From an uncultured Paracoccaceae bacterium (lineage in GTDB: Bacteria; Pseudomonadota; Alphaproteobacteria; Rhodobacterales; Rhodobacteraceae), in contig CANMUM010000014.1 of the NCBI GenBank assembly GCA_947501025.1, positions 1 to 45,627 on the forward strand: DNA of 45,627 nucleotides, in the 5' to 3' direction. Positions 26,607 through 34,873 of this stretch are shown in pieces. Position numbers and translations under genes: made by a program. Every line of letters begins with the position of its first letter. The stretch's first letter is position 1. A model generated the notes under the pieces. The model was not told the DNA's origin. It did no database searches and saw only the letters and a list, made by a program, of their open reading frames with translations.

Positions 26607-27632
26607 CTAAATTCCGATTGCGTTTCGGGTTTTTACAAAGCTTTCAAAGCCTTCGAATTTAACAGAGCTATCACAAAGAAAATTTTGATGGCTTCGGATC
26701 ATTTCATCGCGCAGATTACGTAGCTCAATATACCCTTTAGAGCCGTTATGATGCGCCCCAGTTGAAACAGAGAATTCAACACGGTCGACGAAGTTCGGCG
26801 TATATTTATAATGCGCAATCGGTAAAATCATTGCATTATGCTTCGCATGTTTAATACGATGACAGCTTTTAAATACTAAGTTCCTGTTCCAATTTAACAG
26901 AATTGGTTTGCGTTGGATGCCCATGCGTGGATATGGATTCCCAAGTATTTTACGGAGTATTTTTTTATAGCGTTTTTCATAACTTTGGCTAATTCCAAAA
27001 CTTTGGCATAGCCGTGATCTTGAGCCTGAATACAGCATTGGTGGTGAATGAAATCGTGAAGGTTTAAGATGCTGAACTCCATCAAAGTACCAGTTAATAT
27101 CATTTATTTTGTGTGTGGAATTGGATATATGATCCCATTTTTCGGGATATAAATCAATCATCGCTCCCCATACCATATCGATCTTGGTAGAGTTGATTTT
27201 GTTAATTAGACCATGGAAGCCTTGATCTTTGGGGAGATAAACAAACTCATCAAGATCCAGATGTAGACTCCATTGATTTTGGCAAAAGGTCTCTAGCATG
27301 CCTTGACGCCATGAGAGCATTGCACGTTCTTCCTTACCCGACCCTTTATAAAAAACCTTATCACCAAAACGATAATCACTTTGGAGCAACATTACATCTG
27401 GTTGCACGGACACAAATTCTACACTTCCATCTGTAGACGCATCGTCTAGGAGGATGAAACGCTGAACACCTAATTTGCGATAATGTTCTAGAAATTCAGG
27501 CAAAAAATACATTTCATTATGCATGATTGCTGTTAAAGTTAGACCCTTTTTTTGGGTTAAATCATTATTTGCTATGTAGAATAATTGATTTTCGTTCACA
27601 ACATCTGCCACATTTATTTTCGCTAGCCCCAT
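26607..27632 (-). CDS. Glycosyltransferase family 2-type protein
   Basis: In this 341-residue protein, LTLTAIMHNEMYFLPEFLEHY followed by RFILLDDASTDGS is the GT-A nucleotide-sugar fold, and WSLHLDLDEFVYLP contains the DxD-like metal site. The C-terminal third is basic and aromatic. This resembles the Glyco_tranf_2_4 group often found in polysaccharide or glycoprotein loci. The acceptor and sugar are not predictable. It converges with the M50 protease gene and lies upstream of the small membrane protein gene, separated by about 45 bases. Confidence 0.8.
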   Translation of the reverse strand: MGLAKINVADVVNENQLFYIANNDLTQKKGLTLTAIMHNEMYFLPEFLEHYRKLGVQRFILLDDASTDGSVEFVSVQPDVMLLQSDYRFGDKVFYKGSGKEERAMLSWRQGMLETFCQNQWSLHLDLDEFVYLPKDQGFHGLINKINSTKIDMVWGAMIDLYPEKWDHISNSTHKINDINWYFDGVQHLKPSRFHSPPMLYSGSRSRLCQSFGISQSYEKRYKKILRKILGNPYPRMGIQRKPILLNWNRNLVFKSCHRIKHAKHNAMILPIAHYKYTPNFVDRVEFSVSTGAHHNGSKGYIELRNLRDEMIRSHQNFLCDSSVKFEGFESFVKTRNAIGI

Positions 27633-27675
27633 CTTTTGGAGTTCTGATATGTCTAATTCGTTTTAAATAAAAGAA

Positions 27676-28065
27676 CTATTTTTGATCATCGTTTTTTGGT
27701 TCATCTTTTCGACCTCCACCGAATACTGCTAAGCCGATAGCTCCTAAAACTAAGCCGATAGCTCCTAAAACAATGAGAATTCCAAGACGTATCAAGCGAC
27801 GTTTGGTGCGGCTCGATCTTGAGTTATTGTTTTCATATTCTGCTGGTGCAATCATATCGTAAGCAACTTCGGCACTTGCAAAACCTGCTCTGTCTGCAAT
27901 ATTTTGACAAGCCTGCATATCACGGCCAGCACATGCCGTATGATCTTGAGCCATTTCTTGTATGAAATTACTGTCCAGACTGCTACCGCTACTGCTATCT
28001 TGTGCTAACGCGTTTGAAGATAAAAATAATATAGAGAAGAGTAGTCCAAAGATAGTACGTTTCAT
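27676..28065 (-). CDS. Small exported membrane protein with duplicated transmembrane segment
   Basis: From ATG 28065 (GGAGG 5 bases upstream; a TTG at 28077 is in frame) the product begins with a signal peptide (MKRTIFGLLFSILFLSSNALA). A periplasmic stretch with two cysteines follows (HTACAGRDMQACQNIAD). After a basic segment SRTKRRLIRLG comes a single transmembrane helix and a charged tail. The helix contains the heptapeptide LGAIGLV twice, created by a perfect 21-bp tandem duplication. Function unknown. Confidence 0.7.
   Translation of the reverse strand: MKRTIFGLLFSILFLSSNALAQDSSSGSSLDSNFIQEMAQDHTACAGRDMQACQNIADRAGFASAEVAYDMIAPAEYENNNSRSSRTKRRLIRLGILIVLGAIGLVLGAIGLAVFGGGRKDEPKNDDQK
27729..27770. 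repeat. Perfect 21-bp tandem duplication
   Basis: Two identical copies of a 21-bp unit beginning CTAAGCCGATAG occupy 27729-27749 and 27750-27770. The unit is a multiple of three, so it adds seven residues in frame to the transmembrane helix of the enclosing gene. The absence of any mismatch suggests recent origin or instability. Confidence 0.9.
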
Positions 28066-28116
28066 TTGCGCCTCCAAGAATTCGATTTATGGTTGTTTTA
28101 ATATTGAACTTGATTT

Positions 28117-28130
28117 TCCCCAATTGGGGA
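28117..28130. promoter_or_regulatory. Perfect 14-bp palindrome upstream of the small membrane protein
   Basis: TCCCCAATTGGGGA is a perfect palindrome about 50 bases before the ATG at 28065, in the intergenic region shared with the 3' end of rimO. It could be an operator or a hairpin; nothing in the sequence decides. Confidence 0.35.
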
Positions 28131-28236
28131 TATGGTTTTAGAGTTTGAACTATAAGTTAGGATAATTGAAGAGATTATTTAAGTATTTTTGACAATTATT
28201 TTCTGAAATGACCATCAAACTTTGCAGTTATCAAAT

Positions 28237-29625
28237 TTATCCCAACTTCCCCCACAAATCATATTCGCTGGCTTCATCAATCGTTACCGAGACGATCTGG
28301 CCTTCTTTGAGGGTTTCAAAACCTTCATCGATAAATACATTGCCATCAATCTCAGGAGCGTCGGCTTTCGAGCGTGCCACAGCACCTTCATTATCAATTG
28401 TATCGATGATCACATCCATTTTGGTACCGATTTTTCTTTGAAGTTTGGCTTCTGAAATGGCTTGAGCTTTTTCCATAAAACGGTGGAAACGCTCTTCCTT
28501 GATTTCAGCGGGGACATGATCAGATAATGCATTTGCACGCGCGCCTTCGACGTTTTCATATTGGAATGCACCCACACGGTCGAGTTGCGCTTCATCAAGC
28601 CAATCAAGCAAGAATTGGAACTCCGCTTCTGTTTCACCTGGATATCCAACGATGAATGTCGAGCGCAAAATAATGTCTGGGCAAATCGCGCGCCATGCTT
28701 TGATTTCTTCGAGGGTTTTCGCGTTTTTCGCAGGTCGTGCCATCCGTGACAGCACATCCGGATGGGCGTGTTGAAAAGGAATATCCATATAGGGCAAGAT
28801 CGTGCCTTCGGCCATTAGCGGAACAAGATCGCGCACATGGGGGTAGGGGTAAACATAATGCAGCCGCGTCCAAACAGGGTTGTCTTTTGAACCCAATGAG
28901 CCAAGCCCTCGCGCCAAATCGACAATATGGGTGCGGTATTCTTCATCACGCCATAGATGTGGTTCATATTTGCGATCAAGGCCGTAAGCCGAACTATCTT
29001 GAGAGATGACCAGCAATTCGCGTACACCGTTATCAACAAGCTTTTCAGCCTCGCGAAGGACGGCATGAACAGGGCGCGAAGCAAGCTTGCCGCGCAGATC
29101 AGGAATAATGCAGAATTTGCATTTATGATTGCAGCCCTCAGAAATCTTCAAATATGCATAATGGCGCGGCGTGAGTTTAACACCCGCACTTGGCATAAGG
29201 TCGATAAATGGATCAGGATTTGGCGGCACGGCTTGGTGGACAGCATCGATCACCGATTCATATTGATGAGGGCCAGTGATTGCAAGAATGTTTGGATGCT
29301 CTGCGCGAATGCGCTCATCCTCCACCCCAAAACAACCCGTCACAATCACGCGCCCATTCTCGGCAATGGCTTCACCAATCGCAGCCATGCTTTCGGCCTT
29401 TGCACTGTCAAGAAAGCCACATGTATTGACGATAACGGCCTCTGCGCCCGAATAATCATCGGTAATGGCGTATCCTTCTGCACGAAGGCGCGTTAAAATC
29501 CGCTCACTATCTACAAGGGCTTTGGGGCATCCGAGTGAGACGAGGCCGAGCTTTGGTTGGCCTGCGCGAGCTGTGTCACGAAGCTTGGGAAGAGGGGCGA
29601 GATCGGGGCGTTGATTGTTGTTCAT
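28237..29625 (-). CDS. rimO: Ribosomal protein S12 methylthiotransferase RimO
   Basis: This 462-residue radical-SAM methylthiotransferase modifies an aspartate of S12. The N-terminal domain binds one Fe-S cluster through Cys33 (SLGCPKA), Cys69 (VNTCGF) and Cys98 (TGCFG). The radical-SAM cluster uses Cys165, Cys169 and Cys172 in [16 protein letters not shown]-terminal TRAM-like domain follows. The SLGCPK motif separates RimO from MiaB, which usually has TYGCQMN. YgfZ, encoded at 8670-9398, supports enzymes of this class in other bacteria. Confidence 0.96.
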   Translation of the reverse strand: MNNNQRPDLAPLPKLRDTARAGQPKLGLVSLGCPKALVDSERILTRLRAEGYAITDDYSGAEAVIVNTCGFLDSAKAESMAAIGEAIAENGRVIVTGCFGVEDERIRAEHPNILAITGPHQYESVIDAVHQAVPPNPDPFIDLMPSAGVKLTPRHYAYLKISEGCNHKCKFCIIPDLRGKLASRPVHAVLREAEKLVDNGVRELLVISQDSSAYGLDRKYEPHLWRDEEYRTHIVDLARGLGSLGSKDNPVWTRLHYVYPYPHVRDLVPLMAEGTILPYMDIPFQHAHPDVLSRMARPAKNAKTLEEIKAWRAICPDIILRSTFIVGYPGETEAEFQFLLDWLDEAQLDRVGAFQYENVEGARANALSDHVPAEIKEERFHRFMEKAQAISEAKLQRKIGTKMDVIIDTIDNEGAVARSKADAPEIDGNVFIDEGFETLKEGQIVSVTIDEASEYDLWGKLG

Positions 29626-29672
29626 AAGGGTGCTTATATGATATAAGCTTGGGTTAGAAAAGGAATTTCGTT

Positions 29673-30602
29673 ATGATAAATGAAAAGTGGAAATCAGTAA
29701 TTTTATCAATGGGATTTAGCATTTTTGCTTGTATGTTAACTGCTAATGATAGCACGATCCATTTTGATAATTCCGAGCTAATTTATCGACCAAATTCCCA
29801 AGTGGCTATGCTTGAAGAGAGATTGTACCTTTCGCGTGAGAAAATTATCGTTGAATATGTCTTTGAGAACATAACGGATCAAGACCAAACATTTGATATT
29901 TCGTTTCCCGTTGCGACTGGTTTTGCAAGCGATGATGGCGATATGAGTCTGCCTGCGCAAATATATTCAGAAACCGAGCAGGGTTCGAAAACATATTTTG
30001 AGACCTATTTTAATCATCAGGCAGTGGAAACAACGGAGTATCTGCGCGCGTTTTTGAACAGAAAGGATGTGACAAATGTTTTTGAAAACTTTCAGCTAGA
30101 TTATTTTGATGTGCCTTTTTATGGTTATGCAGATTACGCTGGTTATGAAATTGCAGAAGAAATGGAACGAGATGGATTGCTTGAAAACGGGTATCCGCGG
30201 TGGACGGTCGAGCGACATTTTATATGGAAAGCGACATTTCCTGCCCGTCAAAAAGTGAGGGTGAAACATATTTATGCCCCAAGCGTAGGTGGTTATTTTA
30301 TGACACGTAATCAGGGTGCTGACACATATTGCATGGATAGCAATTTTATTAATGCGGCTTTTAAAACGAGTCCAATGGTTGTAGGCTTGCCGCTGACATA
30401 TCTTTTGGGTCCTGGGCGGAATTGGGCAGGGCCAATCGGTAAATTACATGTGATCATCGATAAGGGGGAAGCTTCATCGCTTGTAAGTCTATGCGCAAAT
30501 AATATAATCAAAACCTCGCCAACGACATTTGAATATACAATTGAAAATTATGAGCCAAGAGATGGTGAGCGAATAGATATCTTGTTTGTGGACAGGAATT
30601 AG
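29673..30602 (+). CDS. DUF4424-type exported protein
   Basis: This 309-residue protein has an N-terminal signal (ending near ACMLTA). It then starts NDSTIHFDNSELIYRPNSQVAMLEERLYLS, the usual opening of DUF4424 proteins. Continuing VEYVFENITDQDQTFDISFPV resembles a beta-sandwich. No catalytic residue pattern is visible. It is probably periplasmic and of unknown function. It is followed after 54 bases by the M32 peptidase gene and may share its transcript. Confidence 0.75.
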   Translation: MINEKWKSVILSMGFSIFACMLTANDSTIHFDNSELIYRPNSQVAMLEERLYLSREKIIVEYVFENITDQDQTFDISFPVATGFASDDGDMSLPAQIYSETEQGSKTYFETYFNHQAVETTEYLRAFLNRKDVTNVFENFQLDYFDVPFYGYADYAGYEIAEEMERDGLLENGYPRWTVERHFIWKATFPARQKVRVKHIYAPSVGGYFMTRNQGADTYCMDSNFINAAFKTSPMVVGLPLTYLLGPGRNWAGPIGKLHVIIDKGEASSLVSLCANNIIKTSPTTFEYTIENYEPRDGERIDILFVDRN

Positions 30603-30656
30603 CGAGACACAAGAAGCAAAGAATCATAACATAAATAAGATAAAGTAGGAAATCAT

Positions 30657-32132
30657 ATGACTGCTCCATTTCAGACACTTCTCGAAAAATTCCGCGATAT
30701 ATCGGCATTATCACAAATTTCTGGCCAGCTGAGTTGGGATCAAGAAACGATGATGCCAGAGAAGGGCGGGCAAATGCGCGCGGTTCAAAACGGGGTTCTG
30801 GCGGCTATAGGCCATGATAAAATTTCGGATCCAGAAATTGGGAAGCTATTAAGCGATGTTGATGTGGCATCGCTTGATGAACGCGGGCAAGCTGATTTTC
30901 GAGAAATGCAAAAGGATCATCATCGGGCGGTAAAGATTCCAAAAGCTCTATCCGTTGCGATTGCTGATACCACAACGCGCGCGCAAGGCCTATGGGCGGA
31001 TGCGCGTGGTAAGGATGATTTTAAAGCCTTTGCGCCTATACTTAAGGAGGTGCTTAATTTGCGCCGTGAAGAGGCCGCTTGTATCCGGGTGGATGGACAA
31101 AGTGATTATGACGCGCTTCTGGGTGATTATGAGCATGGCTCATCGGCTCAAAATATCGGGGCGCTTTTTGATGAATTGCAGCCTGATTTGCGGGCGCTTC
31201 GTGCCGAGATCGCGGATAAGCCTAAGCCTGAAAAATTCGACGGAAAATTTGATAAAGATGAGCAGATGACGCTTGCGCGTGAAATTGCCGCTATTTTTCA
31301 ATATCCTTTTGAAGCTGGGCGCATTGATGTCAGCACGCATCCATTCTCATCGGGCAATTTTGATGATACACGCATAACAACGCGTGTGGATGAAGCCGAT
31401 CCGCTCAATTGTCTTTATTCAACAGTCCATGAAGTTGGCCATTCGGTCTATGAATACGGTATCTCACGCGATTTGATGTATCGTCCGAGCGGGGTTTATG
31501 CCTCAATGGGTGTTCATGAAAGCCAGAGCCGTTTTTTTGAGAATCAGGTCGGGCGTTCTCGCGCATTTATGGATGTGCTTGCACCGAAAATGAATGCGCG
31601 TTTTGGAAAGACATATTCTCCAGAAGAGCTTTACCGCAAAATTAATGCTGTGAGCACAGGGTATATCCGCACGGAAGCTGATGAGGTTCATTATAATCTT
31701 CACGTCATATTACGCTTTGGATTGGAGCAAGATTTGATCAATGGTGCGCTTGAGGTTGATGATCTTGAGAATGAATGGAACGCCCGTTTTGAACGCGATT
31801 TTGGTTTGAAAGTTGATAAAGCCTCAAATGGCGTGCTGCAAGATGTGCATTGGTCGGTCGGGCTGTTTGGGTATTTTCCAACCTATGCGCTTGGCAATAT
31901 TTATGCCGCTTGTTTGCTGGACAAGATTGACCAAGCTGTTCCTGATCTTTATGCCCAGATTTCCAAAGGGGAGAATGGCGCGTGGATTGCTTGGCTGCGC
32001 GAGAATATTCATCAACATGGAAGGTTAATGAGCGCCGAAAATTTGGTCGAGAAAGCGACGGGAAAAGCGCCGAATACACAGAGCTTGATCACCTATCTGC
32101 GTCATAAATTCGGTGAATTATACGATTTATGA
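30657..32132 (+). CDS. Carboxypeptidase Taq (M32 family metallopeptidase)
   Basis: At 491 residues this is typical of thermostable carboxypeptidase 1 (M32), a zinc enzyme that trims C-terminal residues. The zinc motif HEVGHSVYE lies at residues 258-262 (HExxH). HESQSRFFENQVGR follows about 25 residues later and supplies the third ligand. YIRTEADEVHYNLH and SVGLFGYFPTYALGNIYAA are also family hallmarks, and no signal peptide is seen, so it is cytoplasmic. A terminator follows at 32147-32171. Confidence 0.95.
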   Translation: MTAPFQTLLEKFRDISALSQISGQLSWDQETMMPEKGGQMRAVQNGVLAAIGHDKISDPEIGKLLSDVDVASLDERGQADFREMQKDHHRAVKIPKALSVAIADTTTRAQGLWADARGKDDFKAFAPILKEVLNLRREEAACIRVDGQSDYDALLGDYEHGSSAQNIGALFDELQPDLRALRAEIADKPKPEKFDGKFDKDEQMTLAREIAAIFQYPFEAGRIDVSTHPFSSGNFDDTRITTRVDEADPLNCLYSTVHEVGHSVYEYGISRDLMYRPSGVYASMGVHESQSRFFENQVGRSRAFMDVLAPKMNARFGKTYSPEELYRKINAVSTGYIRTEADEVHYNLHVILRFGLEQDLINGALEVDDLENEWNARFERDFGLKVDKASNGVLQDVHWSVGLFGYFPTYALGNIYAACLLDKIDQAVPDLYAQISKGENGAWIAWLRENIHQHGRLMSAENLVEKATGKAPNTQSLITYLRHKFGELYDL

Positions 32133-32146
32133 TCGCTATATTGAGA

Positions 32147-32171
32147 TGTGAGTGAGAATCTCGCATTTTTT
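32147..32171 (+). terminator. Rho-independent terminator after the M32 peptidase
   Basis: A 6-bp stem TGTGAG/CTCGCA (one G-T pair) with a 7-nt loop is followed directly by TTTTTT (32166-32171), ending transcription before tRNA-Met. Confidence 0.7.
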
Positions 32172-32226
32172 AGATAAATTCCACTTGACCATCGGCGTTT
32201 GCAGGACTAAAAAACGCGCACCCTGT

Positions 32227-32303
32227 GGCGGGGTAGCTCAGTTGGTTAGAGCAGCGGAATCATAATCCGCGTGTCCGGGGTTCAAGTCCCTGTCCCGCTA
32301 CCA
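32227..32303 (+). tRNA. tRNA-Met (CAU, elongator type)
   Basis: A full 77-nt cloverleaf with encoded CCA. The acceptor is GGCGGGG, the anticodon stem GCGGA/TCCGC surrounds loop ATCATAA (CAU), and the T-loop is TTCAAGT. The first acceptor pair is G-U rather than the C-A mismatch of initiator tRNA, and the anticodon stem lacks the three G-C pairs of initiators, so elongator Met is likely. tRNA-Ile with lysidine-modified CAU cannot be fully excluded. An integrase gene starts about 110 bases downstream. Confidence 0.93.
32281..32303 (+). other. Putative attachment site (attL) in the tRNA-Met 3' end
   Basis: Tyrosine integrases of islands usually recombine in the T-arm and 3' end of a tRNA gene, and the integrase here starts just beyond this tRNA. 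The site is inferred from that arrangement. The matching copy (attR) is not found elsewhere in the window, so its limits are uncertain. Confidence 0.4.
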
Positions 32304-32412
32304 AATTTTCCTTTAAATACAATAACTTAATTGAAGTTGGCTGTGCCGATTTGCTTTTAATTGTACTTACACATATCTTACACAAAACGACACATTGTGG
32401 AGGAAGTGTAAT

Positions 32413-33555
32413 ATGACAGAGAAACATGCGATTCTGGGTGGGAAGGTTTACGTCTATTTGCGAACTGGATCACCAGTTTGGCAATGTTCTACATATTTGG
32501 AGGGCAAAAACCGTCGTGTGAGCACCAAAGAAAAAAGCTTGAGCAAAGCTAAGGAATTTGCGGAGGATTGGTTCTTCCGACTTAGGCAACAAAAAGTTGA
32601 AGGTACATTGATCACAGGTGAAACATTTGCTTTGGCTGCTAAGAGGTTTGTTGAAGAATACGATATTATGACGGAAGGCGAGCGAAACGCTAAATATGTC
32701 AAAGACCATCATAGCCGTTTGAGAAATCATTTAATCCCATTTTTTGGAAAGATGGCGGTTAAAGATATTAAGGCTGGAATTGTACAAGACTATAGAATTT
32801 TTCGATTAAAAAATGATCCTAATTATGCACCTCCCAGCCGTAGCACGATGCTTCACGAGATCGTAACGCTACGGCAAGTGCTAAAAACAGCACTACGCCA
32901 AGGATGGATTGAGCATGTCCCCGACATATCCATCCCCTATCGTGCCTCTGGAAAAGTAAGTCACCGTGCTTGGTTTTCTCACGAAGAGTACAAGCAACTA
33001 TATACCGCCACGAGAGCAAATATTAAAAAGGCAACTAACGGTTATCACAAAAGATTGGCAGAACAGCTTCACGATAAAATCTTGTTCATGGCCAATACAG
33101 GCATTCGCCCCGACGAGGCGAACTGGTTGGAATACCGAGATGTAGAAGTAGTGGATGACGCCACCAGCGGTGAGCGCATATTAGAGATTGAAGTGCGCGG
33201 TAAACGCGGAGTGGGATATTGCAAAAGCACCACGGGTGCTGTTCGTCCATTTGAAAGAATGGTGATGCGCAATCAACCCGAACAGACCGACCGTCTGTTC
33301 CCTGTTGATCATAAAAAGCAGTTTAATCGAATTTTGGAAGAGATCGGATTGAAAACGGATCGTGATGGAAATCGGCGAACACTGTATTCTTTGCGCCATA
33401 GTTATATTTCATTCCGACTTTTGGAGGGTGCTGATATTTATCAGATCGCCAAAAATTGTCGTACAAGTGTTGAAATGATAGAAAAGCATTACGCAGTTCA
33501 TCTGAAAAACGCATTGGATGCGAGCGCTATAAATGTAAGAAAACAACGACCATAA
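32413..33555 (+). CDS. Tyrosine recombinase (island integrase)
   Basis: About 380 residues from ATG 32413, chosen because GGAGGAAG lies 7 bases upstream; an open frame from TTG 32395 would overlap that site. An N-terminal Arm-like segment (ILGGKVYVYLRTGSPVWQCS) is followed by a SAM-like core-binding domain. The catalytic domain carries Arg in NTGIRPDEANWLEY, LRHSYISFRLL (HxxR), and the nucleophile in MIEKHYAVHL. It should insert and excise the island at the tRNA-Met gene. Its orientation, reading away from the tRNA, fits attL-proximal integrases. Confidence 0.93.
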   Translation: MTEKHAILGGKVYVYLRTGSPVWQCSTYLEGKNRRVSTKEKSLSKAKEFAEDWFFRLRQQKVEGTLITGETFALAAKRFVEEYDIMTEGERNAKYVKDHHSRLRNHLIPFFGKMAVKDIKAGIVQDYRIFRLKNDPNYAPPSRSTMLHEIVTLRQVLKTALRQGWIEHVPDISIPYRASGKVSHRAWFSHEEYKQLYTATRANIKKATNGYHKRLAEQLHDKILFMANTGIRPDEANWLEYRDVEVVDDATSGERILEIEVRGKRGVGYCKSTTGAVRPFERMVMRNQPEQTDRLFPVDHKKQFNRILEEIGLKTDRDGNRRTLYSLRHSYISFRLLEGADIYQIAKNCRTSVEMIEKHYAVHLKNALDASAINVRKQRP

Positions 33556-33800
33556 CTGGTTTGTACCTATTGGTTGGTTTTGATGATTTGGTAGAGTTTT
33601 CTAATTTGTTTCTCAAAATTAGATGAAAATACTACGAGTCTGTTCTTTGTAAGGAACGTTCAAATATTTATTTATCCACAGAAAACTGAGTGGTTTCTCA
33701 TATATGTTATTAACTGAGTATTCTTATATAGAAGGAAGTGAAATTTCTGCATCTCTGGGGGCGTAATATCTTCATTTGTAGAAGTGCAAATATTGCATTT
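33556..33800. other. AT-rich intergenic stretch with a DnaA box, possible island origin
   Basis: No gene is seen. A perfect DnaA-box consensus TTATCCACA lies at 33672-33680 in very AT-rich surroundings. A 21-bp imperfect inverted repeat (GAAGTGCAA and TTGCATTTC, loop ATA, 33781-33801) sits at the stop codon of the replication-type winged-helix gene. Similar ATTTCTGCATCTCT and TTGCATTTCTAGG strings recur nearby. Together these resemble a small replication origin or control region, but iterons are not well defined. Confidence 0.4.
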
Positions 33801-34172
33801 CTAGGATTTCCGTTTTGTTGGTTTGCCACGTGGCTTCAAATTTAGTTCATAGAGATTTGACTTTCCTTGTCCACGCCGTTTTACTTTGATGAAATTCGCT
33901 TTTTCAAGTTCCTTTGTGAAAGTGACCACACTTCGTTTCGTGACTCCTATATCCTCGGCAAGGCGTTCTTGGCCGGGAAAACAATAGTCGTCTTGCCAAG
34001 CATATTTTAAAAGCATGGCATATGTAAGTTTTGCTCCAACGCTAACCTTTTTGCTTACCAAAATAAAATTTGGCACCTGAGTAAAGCCTCCGCCACCAGA
34101 AATAATGTCTCCGCCGCTAATAATTATGTTGCGGTCTTTTATTAATTGCCCAATCATTTGCATGTTAGACAT
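33801..34172 (-). CDS. Helix-turn-helix protein of replication-initiator/HTH_36 type
   Basis: This 123-residue protein contains a winged-helix segment: AKLTYAMLLKYAWQDDYCFPGQERLAEDIGVTKRSVVTFTKELEKANFIKVKRRGQG. This is the HTH_36 pattern found in phage and plasmid replication proteins and their regulators. A short glycine-rich N-terminus precedes it and a basic tail follows (KPRGKPTKRKS). It probably binds DNA in the adjoining origin-like stretch. No primase or relaxase domain is present, so it is an accessory or regulatory protein rather than a complete initiator. Confidence 0.75.
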   Translation of the reverse strand: MSNMQMIGQLIKDRNIIISGGDIISGGGGFTQVPNFILVSKKVSVGAKLTYAMLLKYAWQDDYCFPGQERLAEDIGVTKRSVVTFTKELEKANFIKVKRRGQGKSNLYELNLKPRGKPTKRKS

Positions 34173-34217
34173 ATTATATCACGCTTGATAGGCTTTATAA
34201 TGGCCTCTAATCCACAC

Positions 34218-34838
34218 CTAAAGTTTCTTTGTAGGGTTTGCTGGTTCTGTTGTCGATGTGGCTGTTGGTGCGGCTAAGAACGTTTGATCAGGTGTGCCGC
34301 CGAGTTGAACGACTTTTGTTTCAAGGTGCCCGATATATCGACTTTGGCTGAGTAGGTCTTCCCTTCCTTTCTCGTTTTCACGATTTAGGAATGAAATATG
34401 TTGATCACGAACGGTCTTGTCGATTTCTAAGCTTTGTAGCTTTTGTTCCAATGTTCGAACCTGTTCAGACTGGTCTGCACTTGATTGAACTGGTTCAAAC
34501 GGGTTCGAACCATTGCCATTTTTAGGGTTGCTGATGTCGCGGTCAATCTGTGTACCACCGTTGTTTTTCAAGGGTTCTCGTGAGTGCGAACTGGGTGAAA
34601 CCTGCTCGTACTGGGTTTGCATTTCTTTTTCAGCTTTTATTTTTATTGAAAGGGAGGCTTTATCAATCAGCCAACGTTCACCATTGGAAGTTGTTTGTTT
34701 TTGACCCATCACATGGTCGTTTCGACACCATGATCTAATCGTCTTTTTCGTTCGAGGAAGATTTTCTTCGATGCAAAGTGATAAGGCCTGATCTACATTG
34801 ATCCACTCGCTTTTGGATGCCATTTCGTTTGTGTTCAT
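34218..34838 (-). CDS. DNA-binding protein with C-terminal coiled coil
   Basis: This 206-residue protein has an N-terminal region WINVDQALSLCIEENLPRTKKTIRSWCRN followed by GERWLIDKASL. This resembles a MerR/excisionase-like helix-turn-helix that reads a substrate through its wing. A low-complexity polar linker (about 75-125) comes next, then a coiled coil (about 125-180, VRTLEQKLQSLEIDKTVRD). The layout is typical of plasmid or island replication and partition accessory proteins. Weak ribosome binding precedes the ATG at 34838; a second in-frame ATG lies at 34823. Confidence 0.65.
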   Translation of the reverse strand: MNTNEMASKSEWINVDQALSLCIEENLPRTKKTIRSWCRNDHVMGQKQTTSNGERWLIDKASLSIKIKAEKEMQTQYEQVSPSSHSREPLKNNGGTQIDRDISNPKNGNGSNPFEPVQSSADQSEQVRTLEQKLQSLEIDKTVRDQHISFLNRENEKGREDLLSQSRYIGHLETKVVQLGGTPDQTFLAAPTATSTTEPANPTKKL

Positions 34839-34873
34839 TATTCAATCTTAACAAAGGCTCGGCAGGGCGCAAC

